Positions 17,033 through 25,801 are shown, counted from the first letter of the stretch. The stretch: 64,000 nt of DNA from CAVVSQ01 sp963848825 (GCA_963848825.1 CAWKFA010000005.1:78392-142391), one strand, 5' to 3'. Notes: a model not told the origin generated them from the sequence alone. Made by a program: numbers and translations.

Positions 17033-18494
17033 CAGGGCTTCCAAGGTGTCAGCTGCTTCGTAAATTATTATTGAAGCAGTTGTTATGAATGACACCTGAG
17101 AGGGAAAGGCATGATGCCAGTTGGAATCGTCCCCTTCATGGAGCAGGCGCCGTTTTGTGTGATGACGCGGATAACTCTGGAACGTTTGTTCCTGCCCCAG
17201 CGTCTGGACGTTCTGTTCAGGAAGTCGGCTCAACGGCAGTATGAGAAGGAGTTGCTCTTTTCGCAAGTCATGGAATTAATGATGTCGGTGGTGTTGCGCG
17301 TCGATCCGAGCGTGCATAAAGCCTATCGCAAACGCGAAGAGAAATTGTCCGTCACCGATCAAGCGATCTACGACAAGCTGCAATGCATGGAACCGGGCAT
17401 TTCCAGCGCTCTGGTCGCCGACTCGGCAGTTCAAGTGGGGGTTGTGATCGATGCCATGCAGGCGAGGTTGCCGTCCTGGTTACCGGGGTTTCGCATCCGC
17501 GTTCTCGACGGGAACTTACTTTCGAAGACCCAGCGTCGCGTCAAGGAATTGCGTCAGACATGGGCGGCTGGCTTGCCAGGACGCGTGCTCGCGGTTTACG
17601 ACCAACAGCAAGACCTGGTGACCGATGTGTTTCTCAATCCGGATGCCTACGACAACGAACGCGTCTTGCTCGATGACGTGCTGCAGAGCGTCAAAGCGCA
17701 AGACTTGTGGATCGCCGATAGCAATTTTTGCACGCTGAAATTCCTCTTCGGGATCGATAAGGCTCCTGCCTGTTTCGTCATGCGCCAGCACGGTACTTTA
17801 GTCGGCAAGCCGCTCAAAACCCGAAAATTTCGCGGCCGAACCAACACGGGCCGGGTGTACGAGCAAGAGTTGGAACTGAGTTACGAGAACAAAACGAAGA
17901 CGGTGCGGCGGATCACGCTGGTCTTGGATGAGCCGACGCGCGATGGCGATACCGAGATACATATTCTGAGCAACCTGCAGAAGAAAGAAGCGACGGCCAT
18001 GCAGATTGCCGAACTGTACCGCAAGCGATGGACCATCGAGGGACGTTTCTACGAACTGGCACAGACCCTCAACGGCGAGCCCAACACCCTGGGTTATCCG
18101 AAGGCGGCGTTGTTCGCGTTCTGCTTGGCATTGGTAGCTTCCAACGCGATGGCTTTGATCCGAGCCTCGGTGCGTCAGGTTCATGGACCCGAGATCGTGG
18201 AGAATCTGTCGCGTTACTACATCGCCACCGAGGTGCGCGAGACGTACGTCGGGATGATGGTAGCATTGCCGCCATCGAAGTGGGTGAGATTCCAAAGCCT
18301 CAGCGCCAAGGAGTTGGCAGGCTTGCTGTGCGAGATCGCATCAAAAGTCGTCCCGAAGCGCTACCGCAAAGCCCATCGCGGGCCGAAGAATCCGCCAACT
18401 CCCAAGGACCGGTACAAAAACGGCGGACATGTTTCGACGCAAAGGCTCATAGAACAACGCCGAAAGCCCCCCAGCTGACACCTTGGAAGCCCTG
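17033..18494 (+). mobile_element. IS4-family insertion sequence, copy C
   Basis: 1462 bp with the shared 23-bp inverted repeats. The left flank is CCCTGGTAGGGG and the right flank is CCCTGGTAAGGG, an 11 of 12 match; the mismatch suggests later mutation or recombination. The transposase variant and the left flank agree with copy B, so B and C probably descend from one insertion by duplication. Confidence 0.9.
17111..18478 (+). CDS. IS4-family transposase, copy C
   Basis: Complete 455-residue transposase with the same D133, D203 and E310 as the other copies. It has Val at position 4 and Lys at 239 (TRKFRG), where copy B has Ala and Asn. It appears fully functional by sequence. Confidence 0.95.
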   Translation: MMPVGIVPFMEQAPFCVMTRITLERLFLPQRLDVLFRKSAQRQYEKELLFSQVMELMMSVVLRVDPSVHKAYRKREEKLSVTDQAIYDKLQCMEPGISSALVADSAVQVGVVIDAMQARLPSWLPGFRIRVLDGNLLSKTQRRVKELRQTWAAGLPGRVLAVYDQQQDLVTDVFLNPDAYDNERVLLDDVLQSVKAQDLWIADSNFCTLKFLFGIDKAPACFVMRQHGTLVGKPLKTRKFRGRTNTGRVYEQELELSYENKTKTVRRITLVLDEPTRDGDTEIHILSNLQKKEATAMQIAELYRKRWTIEGRFYELAQTLNGEPNTLGYPKAALFAFCLALVASNAMALIRASVRQVHGPEIVENLSRYYIATEVRETYVGMMVALPPSKWVRFQSLSAKELAGLLCEIASKVVPKRYRKAHRGPKNPPTPKDRYKNGGHVSTQRLIEQRRKPPS

Positions 18495-18541
18495 CCCTGG
18501 TAAGGGTCGCAGCATGGGTTAAGCTACGACCCCTACCAGGG
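18495..18541. repeat. 47-bp palindrome, copy 2, between IS copies C and D
   Basis: The same hairpin as 12691-12737, with a few substitutions in arm and loop. It is the only sequence separating the two adjacent IS copies, leaving both in the same orientation. Confidence 0.8.
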
Positions 18542-20003
18542 CAGGGCTTCCAAGGTGTCAGCTGCTTCGTAAATTATTATTGAAGCAGTTGTTATGAATG
18601 ACACCTGAGAGGGAAAGGCATGATGCCAGCTGGAATCGTCCCCTTCATGGAGCAGGCGCCGTTTTGTGTGATGACGCGGATAACTCTGGAACGTTTGTTC
18701 CTGCCCCAGCGTCTGGACGCTCTGTTCACGAAGGCCGCTCAACGGCAGTACGAGAGGGAGTTGCTCTTTTCGGAAGTTATGGAATTAATGATGTCGGTGG
18801 TGTTGCGCGTCGATCCGAGCGTGCATAAAGCCTATCGCAAACGCGAAGAGAAATTGTCCGTCACCGATCAAGCGATCTACGACAAGCTGCAATGCATGGA
18901 ACCGGGCATTTCCAGCGCTCTGGTCGCCGACTCGGCAGTTCAAGTGGGGGTTGTGATCGATGCCATGCAGGCGAGGTTGCCGTCCTGGTTACCGGGGTTT
19001 CGCATCCGCGTTCTCGACGGGAACTTACTTTCGAAGACCCAGCGTCGCGTCAAGGAATTGCGTCAGACATGGGCGGCTGGCTTGCCAGGACGCGTGCTCG
19101 CGGTCTACGACCAACAGCAAGACCTGGTGACCGATGTGTTTCTCAATCCGGATGCCTACGACAACGAACGCGTCTTGCTCGATGACGTGCTGCAGAGCGT
19201 CAAAGCGCAAGACTTGTGGATCGCCGATAGCAATTTTTGCACGCTGAAATTCCTCTTCGGGATCGATAAGGCTCCTGCCTGTTTCGTCATGCGCCAGCAC
19301 GGTACTTTAGTCGGCAAGCCGCTCAAAACCCGAAATTTTCGCGGCCGAACCAACACGGGCCGGGTGTACGAGCAAGAGTTGGAACTGAGTTACGAGAACA
19401 AAACGAAGACGGTGCGGCGGATCACGCTGGTCTTGGATGAGCCGACGCGCGATGGCGATACCGAGATACATATTCTGAGCAACCTGCAGAAGAAAGAAGC
19501 GACGGCCATGCAGATTGCCGAACTGTACCGCAAGCGATGGACCATCGAGGGACGTTTCTACGAACTGGCACAGACCCTCAACGGCGAGCCCAACACCCTG
19601 GGTTATCCGAAGGCGGCGTTGTTCGCGTTCTGCTTGGCATTGGTAGCTTCCAACGCGATGGCTTTGATCCGAGCCTCGGTGCGCCAGGTTCATGGACCCG
19701 AGATCGTGGAGAATCTGTCGCGTTACTACATCGCCACCGAGGTGCGCGAGACGTACGTCGGGATGATGGTAGCATTGCCGCCATCGAAGTGGGTGAGATT
19801 CCAAAGCCTCAGCGCCAAGGAGTTGGCAGGCTTGCTGTGCGAGATCGCATCAAAAGTCGTCCCGAAGCGCTACCGCAAAGCCCATCGCGGGCCGAAGAAT
19901 CCGCCAACTCCCAAGGACCGGTACAAAAACGGCGGACATGTTTCGACGCAAAGGCTCATAGAACAACGCCGAAAGCCCCCCAGCTGACACCTTGGAAGCC
20001 CTG
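18542..20003 (+). mobile_element. IS4-family insertion sequence, copy D
   Basis: 1462 bp with the same inverted repeats. The left flank ends CCCCTACCAGGG and the right flank begins CCCTGGTAAGGG. These are near reverse complements and not direct repeats, so this copy lacks a normal target duplication and is best explained by recombination between IS copies. The transposase variant (LDALFTKAAQRQYEREL) is that of copy A. Confidence 0.9.
18620..19987 (+). CDS. IS4-family transposase, copy D
   Basis: Complete 455-residue transposase with all catalytic residues. Outside the first ~55 codons it is almost identical to copies B and C. The N-terminal differences (Ala/Thr for Val/Arg near residues 34-38 and SEV for SQV near 52) group it with copy A. 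Confidence 0.95.
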   Translation: MMPAGIVPFMEQAPFCVMTRITLERLFLPQRLDALFTKAAQRQYERELLFSEVMELMMSVVLRVDPSVHKAYRKREEKLSVTDQAIYDKLQCMEPGISSALVADSAVQVGVVIDAMQARLPSWLPGFRIRVLDGNLLSKTQRRVKELRQTWAAGLPGRVLAVYDQQQDLVTDVFLNPDAYDNERVLLDDVLQSVKAQDLWIADSNFCTLKFLFGIDKAPACFVMRQHGTLVGKPLKTRNFRGRTNTGRVYEQELELSYENKTKTVRRITLVLDEPTRDGDTEIHILSNLQKKEATAMQIAELYRKRWTIEGRFYELAQTLNGEPNTLGYPKAALFAFCLALVASNAMALIRASVRQVHGPEIVENLSRYYIATEVRETYVGMMVALPPSKWVRFQSLSAKELAGLLCEIASKVVPKRYRKAHRGPKNPPTPKDRYKNGGHVSTQRLIEQRRKPPS

Positions 20004-20150
20004 CCCTGGTAAGGGTCGCAGCGTGGGCTCAGCTACGACCCTTACCAGGGTCGATCGGTTGTCATGTCCTCATTACCGGGGGTATCGCTGCGCTCAACCG
20101 CCGGCTAATTGCTATGACCCCTATCCGGGGTCGGGGCAAGCCTAAAATGA
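20004..20150. repeat. 47-bp palindrome copy 3 and uninterrupted right-flank block
   Basis: 20004-20050 is the third copy of the palindrome, with arms CCCTGGTAAGGGTCG fully matched. The following ~100 bases correspond to 12738-12762 joined directly to 16791-16870 and therefore show the repeat without the group II intron. Contains the GACCCCTATCCGGGGTC hairpin. Confidence 0.8.
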
Positions 20151-20360
20151 ACGTCGCCGCCCATTGGAAAGGCCCGCGATGCATATGCCCGGCAAACCGG
20201 GGCCACGAGCCTTACCTACCAATATGGTGGTTGCACCCGACAGCACTTTTGCAGTGGCTGGAAATGGTCCGGGCATTTCATTTTCTCGCGCAAGTACGGT
20301 TGGAATTTGCGATTATACCGTTAGCATACAGGCCGTTTGTTTTCTTGCTCCGAGGACATT
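20151..20360. other. intergenic region after the island
   Basis: About 210 bases with no gene or clear repeat. AT content rises just before the next gene (20300-20340), where its promoter is expected, but no convincing -35/-10 pair stands out. Confidence 0.4.
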
Positions 20361-21106
20361 ATGGGTCGATCCATCGTCGCCTTCGCCGCCGCATGCGCCT
20401 TCCTGGCGCCGCCGTTAGACGCTCAGACGAAAAAAGACGAGCTCAAGCAGGCCAAGGAGATCTACGTCACCATCAAGGCCGACCTGTTCGAGGTCGATAA
20501 CGCGGCCTACCAGGCGCTCTCGAAATTCGGGTCTCGGTGGAAAAGCATTAACCAGCAACTAGAGGAATTCGTAAATACGCCCAAGGGCAACGCACCTGAG
20601 GCGCAACGCTTTTTGACATCCTCAAAAAGCAAAAGCCGATCCTGGCGGGCAAGCCCATCGAGCTTGATCCCGGCCACGAGGGCGAGTTGCTCGCCATGAA
20701 AAGGAGGATCAACCTCTTGCCCGTCCCCGAGGAGCTTCGCCAGGGCCGAGGGGCGCCGCAAACAATTGTGGAGAGGTTCGCGCTCTCCGCGCAAGTGGTG
20801 ATTAACCCCGACCGCCGCTCGGTGCGCGTCAAATTCACCGAGCGCAGCAGCGCCATTGAAGGCGTCGCCAAGGAATCCGTGGTCGTAATCAATGACGGCA
20901 CGCGCAAGGAAGGCGAGACGGCCTTCGTCAAAGAGGCGACGGTATCCTCATCGCGCGACATTTCCGACAACGGCACCTACCTTCTCGCGCTAACGCACCG
21001 GCCCCACGAGCAGCGAGACAAGGGCGCCTGGCTGGTCGCTCGGGTGACAGTACGGATTTTGATAGAGGCGGAGGAGAAGGGGTTTCGGGAGCAGGGCACG
21101 AAGTAA
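20361..21106 (+). CDS. secreted hypothetical protein, one frameshift
   Basis: Begins MGRSIVAFAAACAFLAPPLDAQ, a clear Sec signal peptide with cleavage after LDA. The mature part opens with a Lys-rich helical segment (TKKDELKQAKEIYVTIKADL). The frame breaks near 20625 and continues through ILAGKPIELDPGHEGELLAMKRR to 21106 with a strand-rich domain (VINPDRRSVRVKFTERSSAIEGV). Joined length is about 248 residues. No known family is recognised. Probably periplasmic or extracellular. Confidence 0.55.
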
Positions 21107-21129
21107 CGTCGGTCGATAATGAGACATGA

Positions 21130-21828
21130 TCAACGCGCCCACGGTGGCTGGACACAGACCGTCCTCGATTCCAAGTCGCCGTCTTTGACCCAATAATTCG
21201 TTCGGCAGTTGTACTGCCACAAGGCGAATCCCGGAAACGGCGTGCCCGGCACTATTGCGCCAACATCTTTGAGAACGGGCCATAGCAAGTACAGGGCAAC
21301 TTCATCGCATTTCGTCAGATAAATGGCCCAATCATAGAGAATTCTCAAAAGCGGCTCTTCGAAGGCACAGTGGTCACCCATGAAGTCACCCATCGTTTCA
21401 TAAAAGGCCATGAAGAGATTATTAGTTACTGGGTCGGGCGGGTCGCCGCAAGCTTTGCCGACGATCTGAATGTCATAGCCCTTGTCGAGGAACGCGATGA
21501 CATCGTCGTAATTTTCCCAAAGAAAAGGCCGGATCGCGGTGACGTGCGTACGGAGCAGCTCGATGAGTTCCGTTTCCGAACATCGATTGGACTTCTTTGG
21601 GATCCGGTAGCCCCAACCGGGTACGATGTCGGAGACAGAATCCACCTGAGTAGCGCGGGCGCGGACTTCTTGGTGTGCGGGAAACAGTGACCATGCGAGG
21701 TCGAGTTCACCGGGGTCGGATATCCGGTCGAAAAGAAAATACCGGTGTTCTTCATTCTCGCGCAGATTCAGATCATGACCGCTACGAGTGAGAATGTCTT
21801 TCAGGGTTTCGAGGGGATCAGGAGTCAT
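21130..21828 (-). CDS. hypothetical protein, 232 aa
   Basis: Intact soluble protein, acidic and rich in aromatic residues, starting MTPDPLETLKDILTRSGHDL. It has alternating helices (FMAFYETMGDFMGDHCAFEEPLL, LYDWAIYLTKCDEVALYLLW) and no signal peptide. I recognise no domain. It lies in the accessory stretch right of the mobile island and converges with the secreted-protein gene. Confidence 0.5.
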   Translation of the reverse strand: MTPDPLETLKDILTRSGHDLNLRENEEHRYFLFDRISDPGELDLAWSLFPAHQEVRARATQVDSVSDIVPGWGYRIPKKSNRCSETELIELLRTHVTAIRPFLWENYDDVIAFLDKGYDIQIVGKACGDPPDPVTNNLFMAFYETMGDFMGDHCAFEEPLLRILYDWAIYLTKCDEVALYLLWPVLKDVGAIVPGTPFPGFALWQYNCRTNYWVKDGDLESRTVCVQPPWAR

Positions 21829-21936
21829 TAGGCGTACTTTCTACGGCCAAACCCTTTGCGAACTTGAGATACGGTTACGCAACTTCATCCACCCCTCAAT
21901 AACGCGGGCCAGGTCGGGGCGGATACCCGTCCGTCT

Positions 21937-22488
21937 TCAGGTGTCAGTTAGCCCATCCAACACCCTTACATCCGAGACGAGGTAGCCGGACAAGGCATCG
22001 CGAAAAACATGCTCATCGTTGAACGCGTGATCCATTTCATGGGCCGCCAGATCACGGGGATTACCGTGTATCACCCAATGCCGATTCTTCTTCTCTATCA
22101 CGACGTTGCCTAGCGGTCCGTTGAACGTCGCCCGCCCTTCACCCGAATCGGAGGCATACGCGAACGGTCCGACCGTTGCGGGATTCGTCTCCAGATGCGT
22201 CAACCGATAGCCGCGCGACGCCATCAGGCGGGCAGTCTCGCCAGCCCAAAACTTCGCCGGGCTATCGATCAAGAACGAAACACGTAGATCCCTCACCCGA
22301 TTCACGCCGCTGTCGTACTCTCCCGCCAAGATAGCATCCCGATAGTCTTGCCGGGCCAAATCGAGCAGTTGCTGGACATGCTGTTCGTCGCTTCCAGCGG
22401 CGTGGACGATGCACCGCACCAGATAGTCACAGAGAAAATCCGCACTGCCAATTCGGCGGCAGGCAAGCAGCACCGATGCGACGCGGTT
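21937..22488 (-). pseudogene. truncated copy of the 204-aa hypothetical gene (paralogue 1)
   Basis: From ASVLLACRRIGSADFLCDYL to the stop this is nearly identical to the intact gene at 23751-24365 and shares about 25 bases downstream of the stop. The first ~26 codons of the intact gene are missing and replaced by an ISL3-type transposase fragment at about 22488. The C-terminal region contains AAHEMDHAFNDEH. Function unknown. Confidence 0.6.
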
Positions 22489-22636
22489 GCCCGCATTCGG
22501 CACAAGAAAAGATCGCCCCCGGACGATGCTCCAAGGAAACGTCAAGTCGCTTGTCCTTCGCTGTCTGGGTAACCTGCTGGACTCTCCAAGGATCTTCCAG
22601 CGCCAACATTTGCCTCATAAAGTCGGTAGCACGCAT
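22489..22636 (-). pseudogene. ISL3-family transposase N-terminal remnant
   Basis: MRATDFMRQMLALEDPWRVQQV, then VSLEHRPGAIFSCAECGQ, matches the N-terminus of ISL3-type transposases, which start with a short helix and a zinc-finger of the CxxC type. An excellent GGAGG precedes the ATG. Homology ends after about 48 residues at the junction with the truncated paralogue. No inverted repeats remain. Confidence 0.55.
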
Positions 22637-22666
22637 GAGTCCGCACCTCCTGGAGGGCGATTTTAA

Positions 22667-23674
22667 TCATTTTCTACCCACAGGAAAGTCGGATGAACCG
22701 ATATTTCTCACCACTCGAAATCCGTGGCACACATCTGCCGGATAGCCCAAAAAACGAAATGCCGAGCGATTCTCGGCCGCCTGCAATAGATACGACCCAC
22801 CGCGCACCACACGTGCATATCCCTTCGTCGGTCCAATCGGATCGATAAGACAGCTCTCTTCAATTCTCTCAAAAGGGGCAAACCAATCATAGCACCACTC
22901 ACATACATTTCCCAACATGTCATAGAGACCCCAAGGATTGGAACGCTTGGTGCCGCACGCCTCGGGCTTCGTTCGCCAGTAAAATGGCAGCCAACCATGC
23001 TGATAAACAGCATATTCCTTCAGCCGTTTTCGAGTATCTCCAAAAAAGTACCGAGTTGTTGTACCCGCCCGGCACGCGTATTCCCATTCCGCTTCGGTCG
23101 GAAGACGGTAGCCCGGACCGTTTCTTGCAATAATGTCGTCGTTCACGTCGTAGTACGGTTCAATTTTCTCGTGTTTGCTAAGTAGATTACAAAATCGGAT
23201 CGCATCAAACCAAGTCACAGGATATGCAGGCCGAGTAGGATCCGCTATTTTCTTCGAGAACAGCCCCATAATATGCTCGTACTCGAAGTGCGTAACCTCG
23301 AAAACACTGCAAAGGAAAGCCTTACTTATAGTAACGCACCGCTGCGGTTGTTCCACAGGAGCAGCTTCTTTTTCGTTATCTGCAGCACCCATAAGTAAAT
23401 TGCCTGGTGGCAGAAGTGCCAACCTCATTCCAATTGTGTTAGACAGCTCAACGACAATTGGTTCCACACCCGTCCGAATAAGTTCTTGCATCTCACTTTC
23501 GAGATGGGATCGATTTTGTACATTAACGTCCAAAAGCTGCGTTTGGACCCTGAGAAGACGGCCTCGTTGGTCGTTTCTAGATTCCAACCAGTCCGCAAAC
23601 GCGAGACGAGGCGATAGATCATTGGGGCATTGTAGAACTGCCTGTCGGTAAAATCGCTCCGAGTGAATGATCAT
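22667..23674 (-). CDS. TIGR02996-like domain plus formylglycine-generating-enzyme (SUMF1-type) protein
   Basis: Residues 1-50 (ERFYRQAVLQCPNDLSPRLA, then FADWLESRNDQRGRLLRVQ) match the TIGR02996 repeat-companion domain typical of Gemmata-group planctomycetes. Residues about 85-325 form an FGE/SUMF1 fold: FEVTHFEYE, YPVTWFDAIRFCNLLSK, YRLPTEAEWEYACRAGTTTR, NPWGLYDMLGNVCEWCYDWF, VVRGGSYL, RSAFRFLGYP and GFRVVR. FGE domains oxidise a sulfatase cysteine or, in many bacteria, serve as sugar- or protein-binding modules. Planctomycetes carry many of these; substrate unknown. It is intact, relatively AT-rich, and flanked by ~0.55-kb direct repeats. Confidence 0.8.
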   Translation of the reverse strand: MIIHSERFYRQAVLQCPNDLSPRLAFADWLESRNDQRGRLLRVQTQLLDVNVQNRSHLESEMQELIRTGVEPIVVELSNTIGMRLALLPPGNLLMGAADNEKEAAPVEQPQRCVTISKAFLCSVFEVTHFEYEHIMGLFSKKIADPTRPAYPVTWFDAIRFCNLLSKHEKIEPYYDVNDDIIARNGPGYRLPTEAEWEYACRAGTTTRYFFGDTRKRLKEYAVYQHGWLPFYWRTKPEACGTKRSNPWGLYDMLGNVCEWCYDWFAPFERIEESCLIDPIGPTKGYARVVRGGSYLLQAAENRSAFRFLGYPADVCHGFRVVRNIGSSDFPVGRK

Positions 23675-23750
23675 CGCAATCCTCTAAGGCAGTCTCCGGA
23701 CGCGCGACTCCGAGTCCGTAGGTGTGGTTGGTGCCGCTTCCGGTCCGTCT

Positions 23751-24365
23751 TCAGGCGTCAGTTGGCCCATCCAGCACCCTTACATCCGAGACGAGGTATC
23801 CGGACAAGGCATCGCGAAAAACATGCTCGTCGTTGAACGAGTGATCCATTTCATGGGCCGCCAGATCACGGGGATTACCGCGCAACACCCAATGCCGATT
23901 CTTCTTCTCTATCACGACGTTGCCTAACGGTCCGTTGAACGTCGCCCGCCCTTCACCCCAATCGGAGGCATACGAGAACGGTCCGACCGTTGCCGGATTG
24001 GTCTCCAGATGCGTCAACCGATAGCCGCGCGACGCCATCAGGCGGGCAGTCTCGCCAGCCCAAAACTTCACCGGGCTATCGATCAAGAACGAGACACGTA
24101 AATCCCTCACCCGATTCACGCCGCTGTCGTACTCTCCCGCCAAGATAACATCCCGATAGTCTTGCCGGGCCAAATCGAGCAGTTGCTGGACATGCTGTTC
24201 GTCGCCTCCAGCGGCGTGGACGATGCACCGCACCAGTCGGTCACAGAGAAAATCCGCACTGCCAATTCGGCGGCAGGCAAGCAGCACCGAGGCGACGGCT
24301 GGTGCGCGGTCGCCGAAATCGTGAGTCAGCCGGTCTAATACGTCCAGTGGCAGCGGATCGTCCAC
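23751..24365 (-). CDS. hypothetical protein, 204 aa (intact paralogue 2)
   Basis: Starts MDDPLPLDVLDRLTHDFGDR. The N-terminal half is helical (RLVRCIVHAAGGDEQHVQQL) and the C-terminal half strand-rich (LRVSFLIDSPVKFWAGETAR; GRATFNGPLGNVVIEKKNRH), ending AAHEMDHSFNDEHVFRDAL. I do not recognise the family. The broken copy at 21937-22488 shares almost all of it, so a segmental duplication embraces the intervening FGE-domain gene. Confidence 0.55.
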   Translation of the reverse strand: MDDPLPLDVLDRLTHDFGDRAPAVASVLLACRRIGSADFLCDRLVRCIVHAAGGDEQHVQQLLDLARQDYRDVILAGEYDSGVNRVRDLRVSFLIDSPVKFWAGETARLMASRGYRLTHLETNPATVGPFSYASDWGEGRATFNGPLGNVVIEKKNRHWVLRGNPRDLAAHEMDHSFNDEHVFRDALSGYLVSDVRVLDGPTDA

Positions 24366-24413
24366 CGCTTTCGCCTCCCTACTGAAGCAACCAAGTGGTG
24401 AAATATGGCAAAC

Positions 24414-24446
24414 GGCGCCGTCCCGCGCAACGCAATTGCGGGCTTA
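24414..24446. repeat. 33-bp hairpin-forming repeat, copy 1
   Basis: Identical over 33 bases to 25769-25801. It begins GGCGCCGTCCCGCGCAACG and contains a stem CCCGCAA/TTGCGGG-like. Together the copies bracket the ADP-ribosylglycohydrolase and zinc-ribbon genes. Confidence 0.8.
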
Positions 24447-24456
24447 TTTAGATTGC

Positions 24457-24485
24457 TTGACCGGTTGCCCAGGCACGATTCTAAT
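24457..24485 (+). promoter_or_regulatory. sigma-70-like promoter for the ADP-ribosylglycohydrolase gene
   Basis: TTGACC (24457-24462), a 17-base spacer, then TCTAAT (24480-24485). Each hexamer matches the consensus at five of six positions. It lies about 100 bases upstream of the start codon. Confidence 0.5.
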
Positions 24486-24587
24486 AGATATGCTACCAGC
24501 CGGTGACAGTTGCCGGGAATCCCAAATATGGCGCCAGCGCCCTTTGCGATAACCACCAGTTCGCCGGCTTTGCGAGGAGGCGTCATC

Positions 24588-25393
24588 ATGATCGGAGCTA
24601 TCGCTGGCGACGTAATCGGCTCTGTCCACGAATCCGCCGCCACCAAGACGAAACGGTTCCCGCTTTTCACGCCGGAATCTTGCTTTACCGACGACACCGT
24701 GCTTACTGCCGCCGTTGCTGACGTCTTACTTACGGGCGGCGACTACACACGAATGTTCCAGAAGTATTTCCGGGCTTACCCCGACGCGGGCTACGGTCAG
24801 CAGTTCAAGCTCTGGTGCGAACTTCGCCGGACAGAGCCGTACAACAGCTGGGGGAATGGCTCTGCGATGCGGGTCAGCCCTATTGGGCTCGCGTTCGACA
24901 ACCTGGAAGACGTTTTGGCCGAGGCCGAACGGTCGGCAAAGGTCACCCACGACCATCCTGAAGGTATTCGGGGGCGCGGGCGGTGGCAGCAGCGACCTTT
25001 CTTGCCCGAAAGCGGCCGGACAAACGGGAGATCGCCGAGTATGTTGAGGCCGAATTCGACTACCGGCTGGATCTGTCCCTCAAGAGTGTGCGCCGCACGT
25101 TTCTGTTCGACGTCTCCTGCGAGGGCACAGTGCCTTGGGCATTGCGCGCGTTCCTGGAAGCCGACAGCTACGAGGAGGCGGTACGCAACGCGATCTCTCT
25201 CGGCGGGGATGCGGATACCCTGGCATGTATCGCGGGCGCGGTAGCCGGGGTGTACTATGGAGTACCGCCAACAGTCGAGTCAGAGGTGCTTGCAAGGCTC
25301 GACGATCGCCTTCGAGACGTCGTGTTACGTTTCGGTCAGCGGTTCGGCACCCCAATGCACTTATCGTTAGGAGCTCACAAGGGCAAATTATGA
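24588..25393 (+). CDS. ADP-ribosylglycohydrolase (DraG/MacroD-type) family, one frameshift
   Basis: Resembles ADP-ribosylglycohydrolase-fold enzymes, which remove ADP-ribose from proteins or small molecules using a di-metal centre. MIGAIAGDVIGSVHE is the usual N-terminus, FTDDTVLT is the metal-binding TDDT-type motif, YNSWGNGSAMRVSPIG follows, and SLGGDADTLACIAGAVAG near the C-terminus is the second metal motif (GGDxDT). The start has GAGGAGG upstream. One frame break near 24970 (a single base) separates the two halves; corrected length is about 268 residues. Its stop overlaps the ATG of the next gene (ATGA). Substrate unknown. Confidence 0.85.
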
Positions 25394-25716
25394 CCGGAAG
25401 TAGTTGTCCCCACTGTGATGCACGGTTGCCGCCGGTGCCTGCCGCGTTTTGCTCGATGTGCAACAAGAGGCTCGATGAACCGACCAATCTAGCACTAGAC
25501 GATCCAGCAAGGGGCCGGATGCCGACCTCGAACCCGCGATGGGGATCTCGACCAATAAAATGGTTCGGGTTGGCCGGTTTACTATGGGGGCTGAGTACGG
25601 TCGGGGACCATGTGAAGGGGGACCCTGTGGAGGCGCTAGGCTACCTCGTGGGTAGCGTTTTTATCTGGTGTCTCATCGGTGCAGCCGTGGGGTACCTTGC
25701 TGACCAGGCAAGCTGA
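25390..25716 (+). CDS. zinc-ribbon membrane protein, 108 aa
   Basis: Starts MTGSSCPHCDARLPPVPAAF and then CSMC, giving a zinc ribbon of the CxxC-CxxC type in the first 30 residues. Two hydrophobic segments follow (WFGLAGLLWGLSTVG and ALGYLVGSVFIWCLIGAAVG). The ATG overlaps the stop of the ADP-ribosylglycohydrolase gene, so the two are coupled and may act together, perhaps at the membrane. No specific function known. Confidence 0.6.
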   Translation: MTGSSCPHCDARLPPVPAAFCSMCNKRLDEPTNLALDDPARGRMPTSNPRWGSRPIKWFGLAGLLWGLSTVGDHVKGDPVEALGYLVGSVFIWCLIGAAVGYLADQAS

Positions 25717-25768
25717 GCATGGGAAATTCGGATCTTATGCCCGGATACCCGCCAACCCCGGACCTGTA

Positions 25769-25801
25769 GGCGCCGTCCCGCGCAACGCAATTGCGGGCTT
25801 A
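25769..25801. repeat. 33-bp hairpin-forming repeat, copy 2
   Basis: Exact copy of 24414-24446. It overlaps the stop codon of the minus-strand gene ending at 25799 and could act as its terminator. Confidence 0.8.

Noticed and set aside
9599..20150. CRISPR array
   Set aside because: The repeats are few, palindromic, unevenly spaced and separated by transposons or an intron; no cas gene is present.
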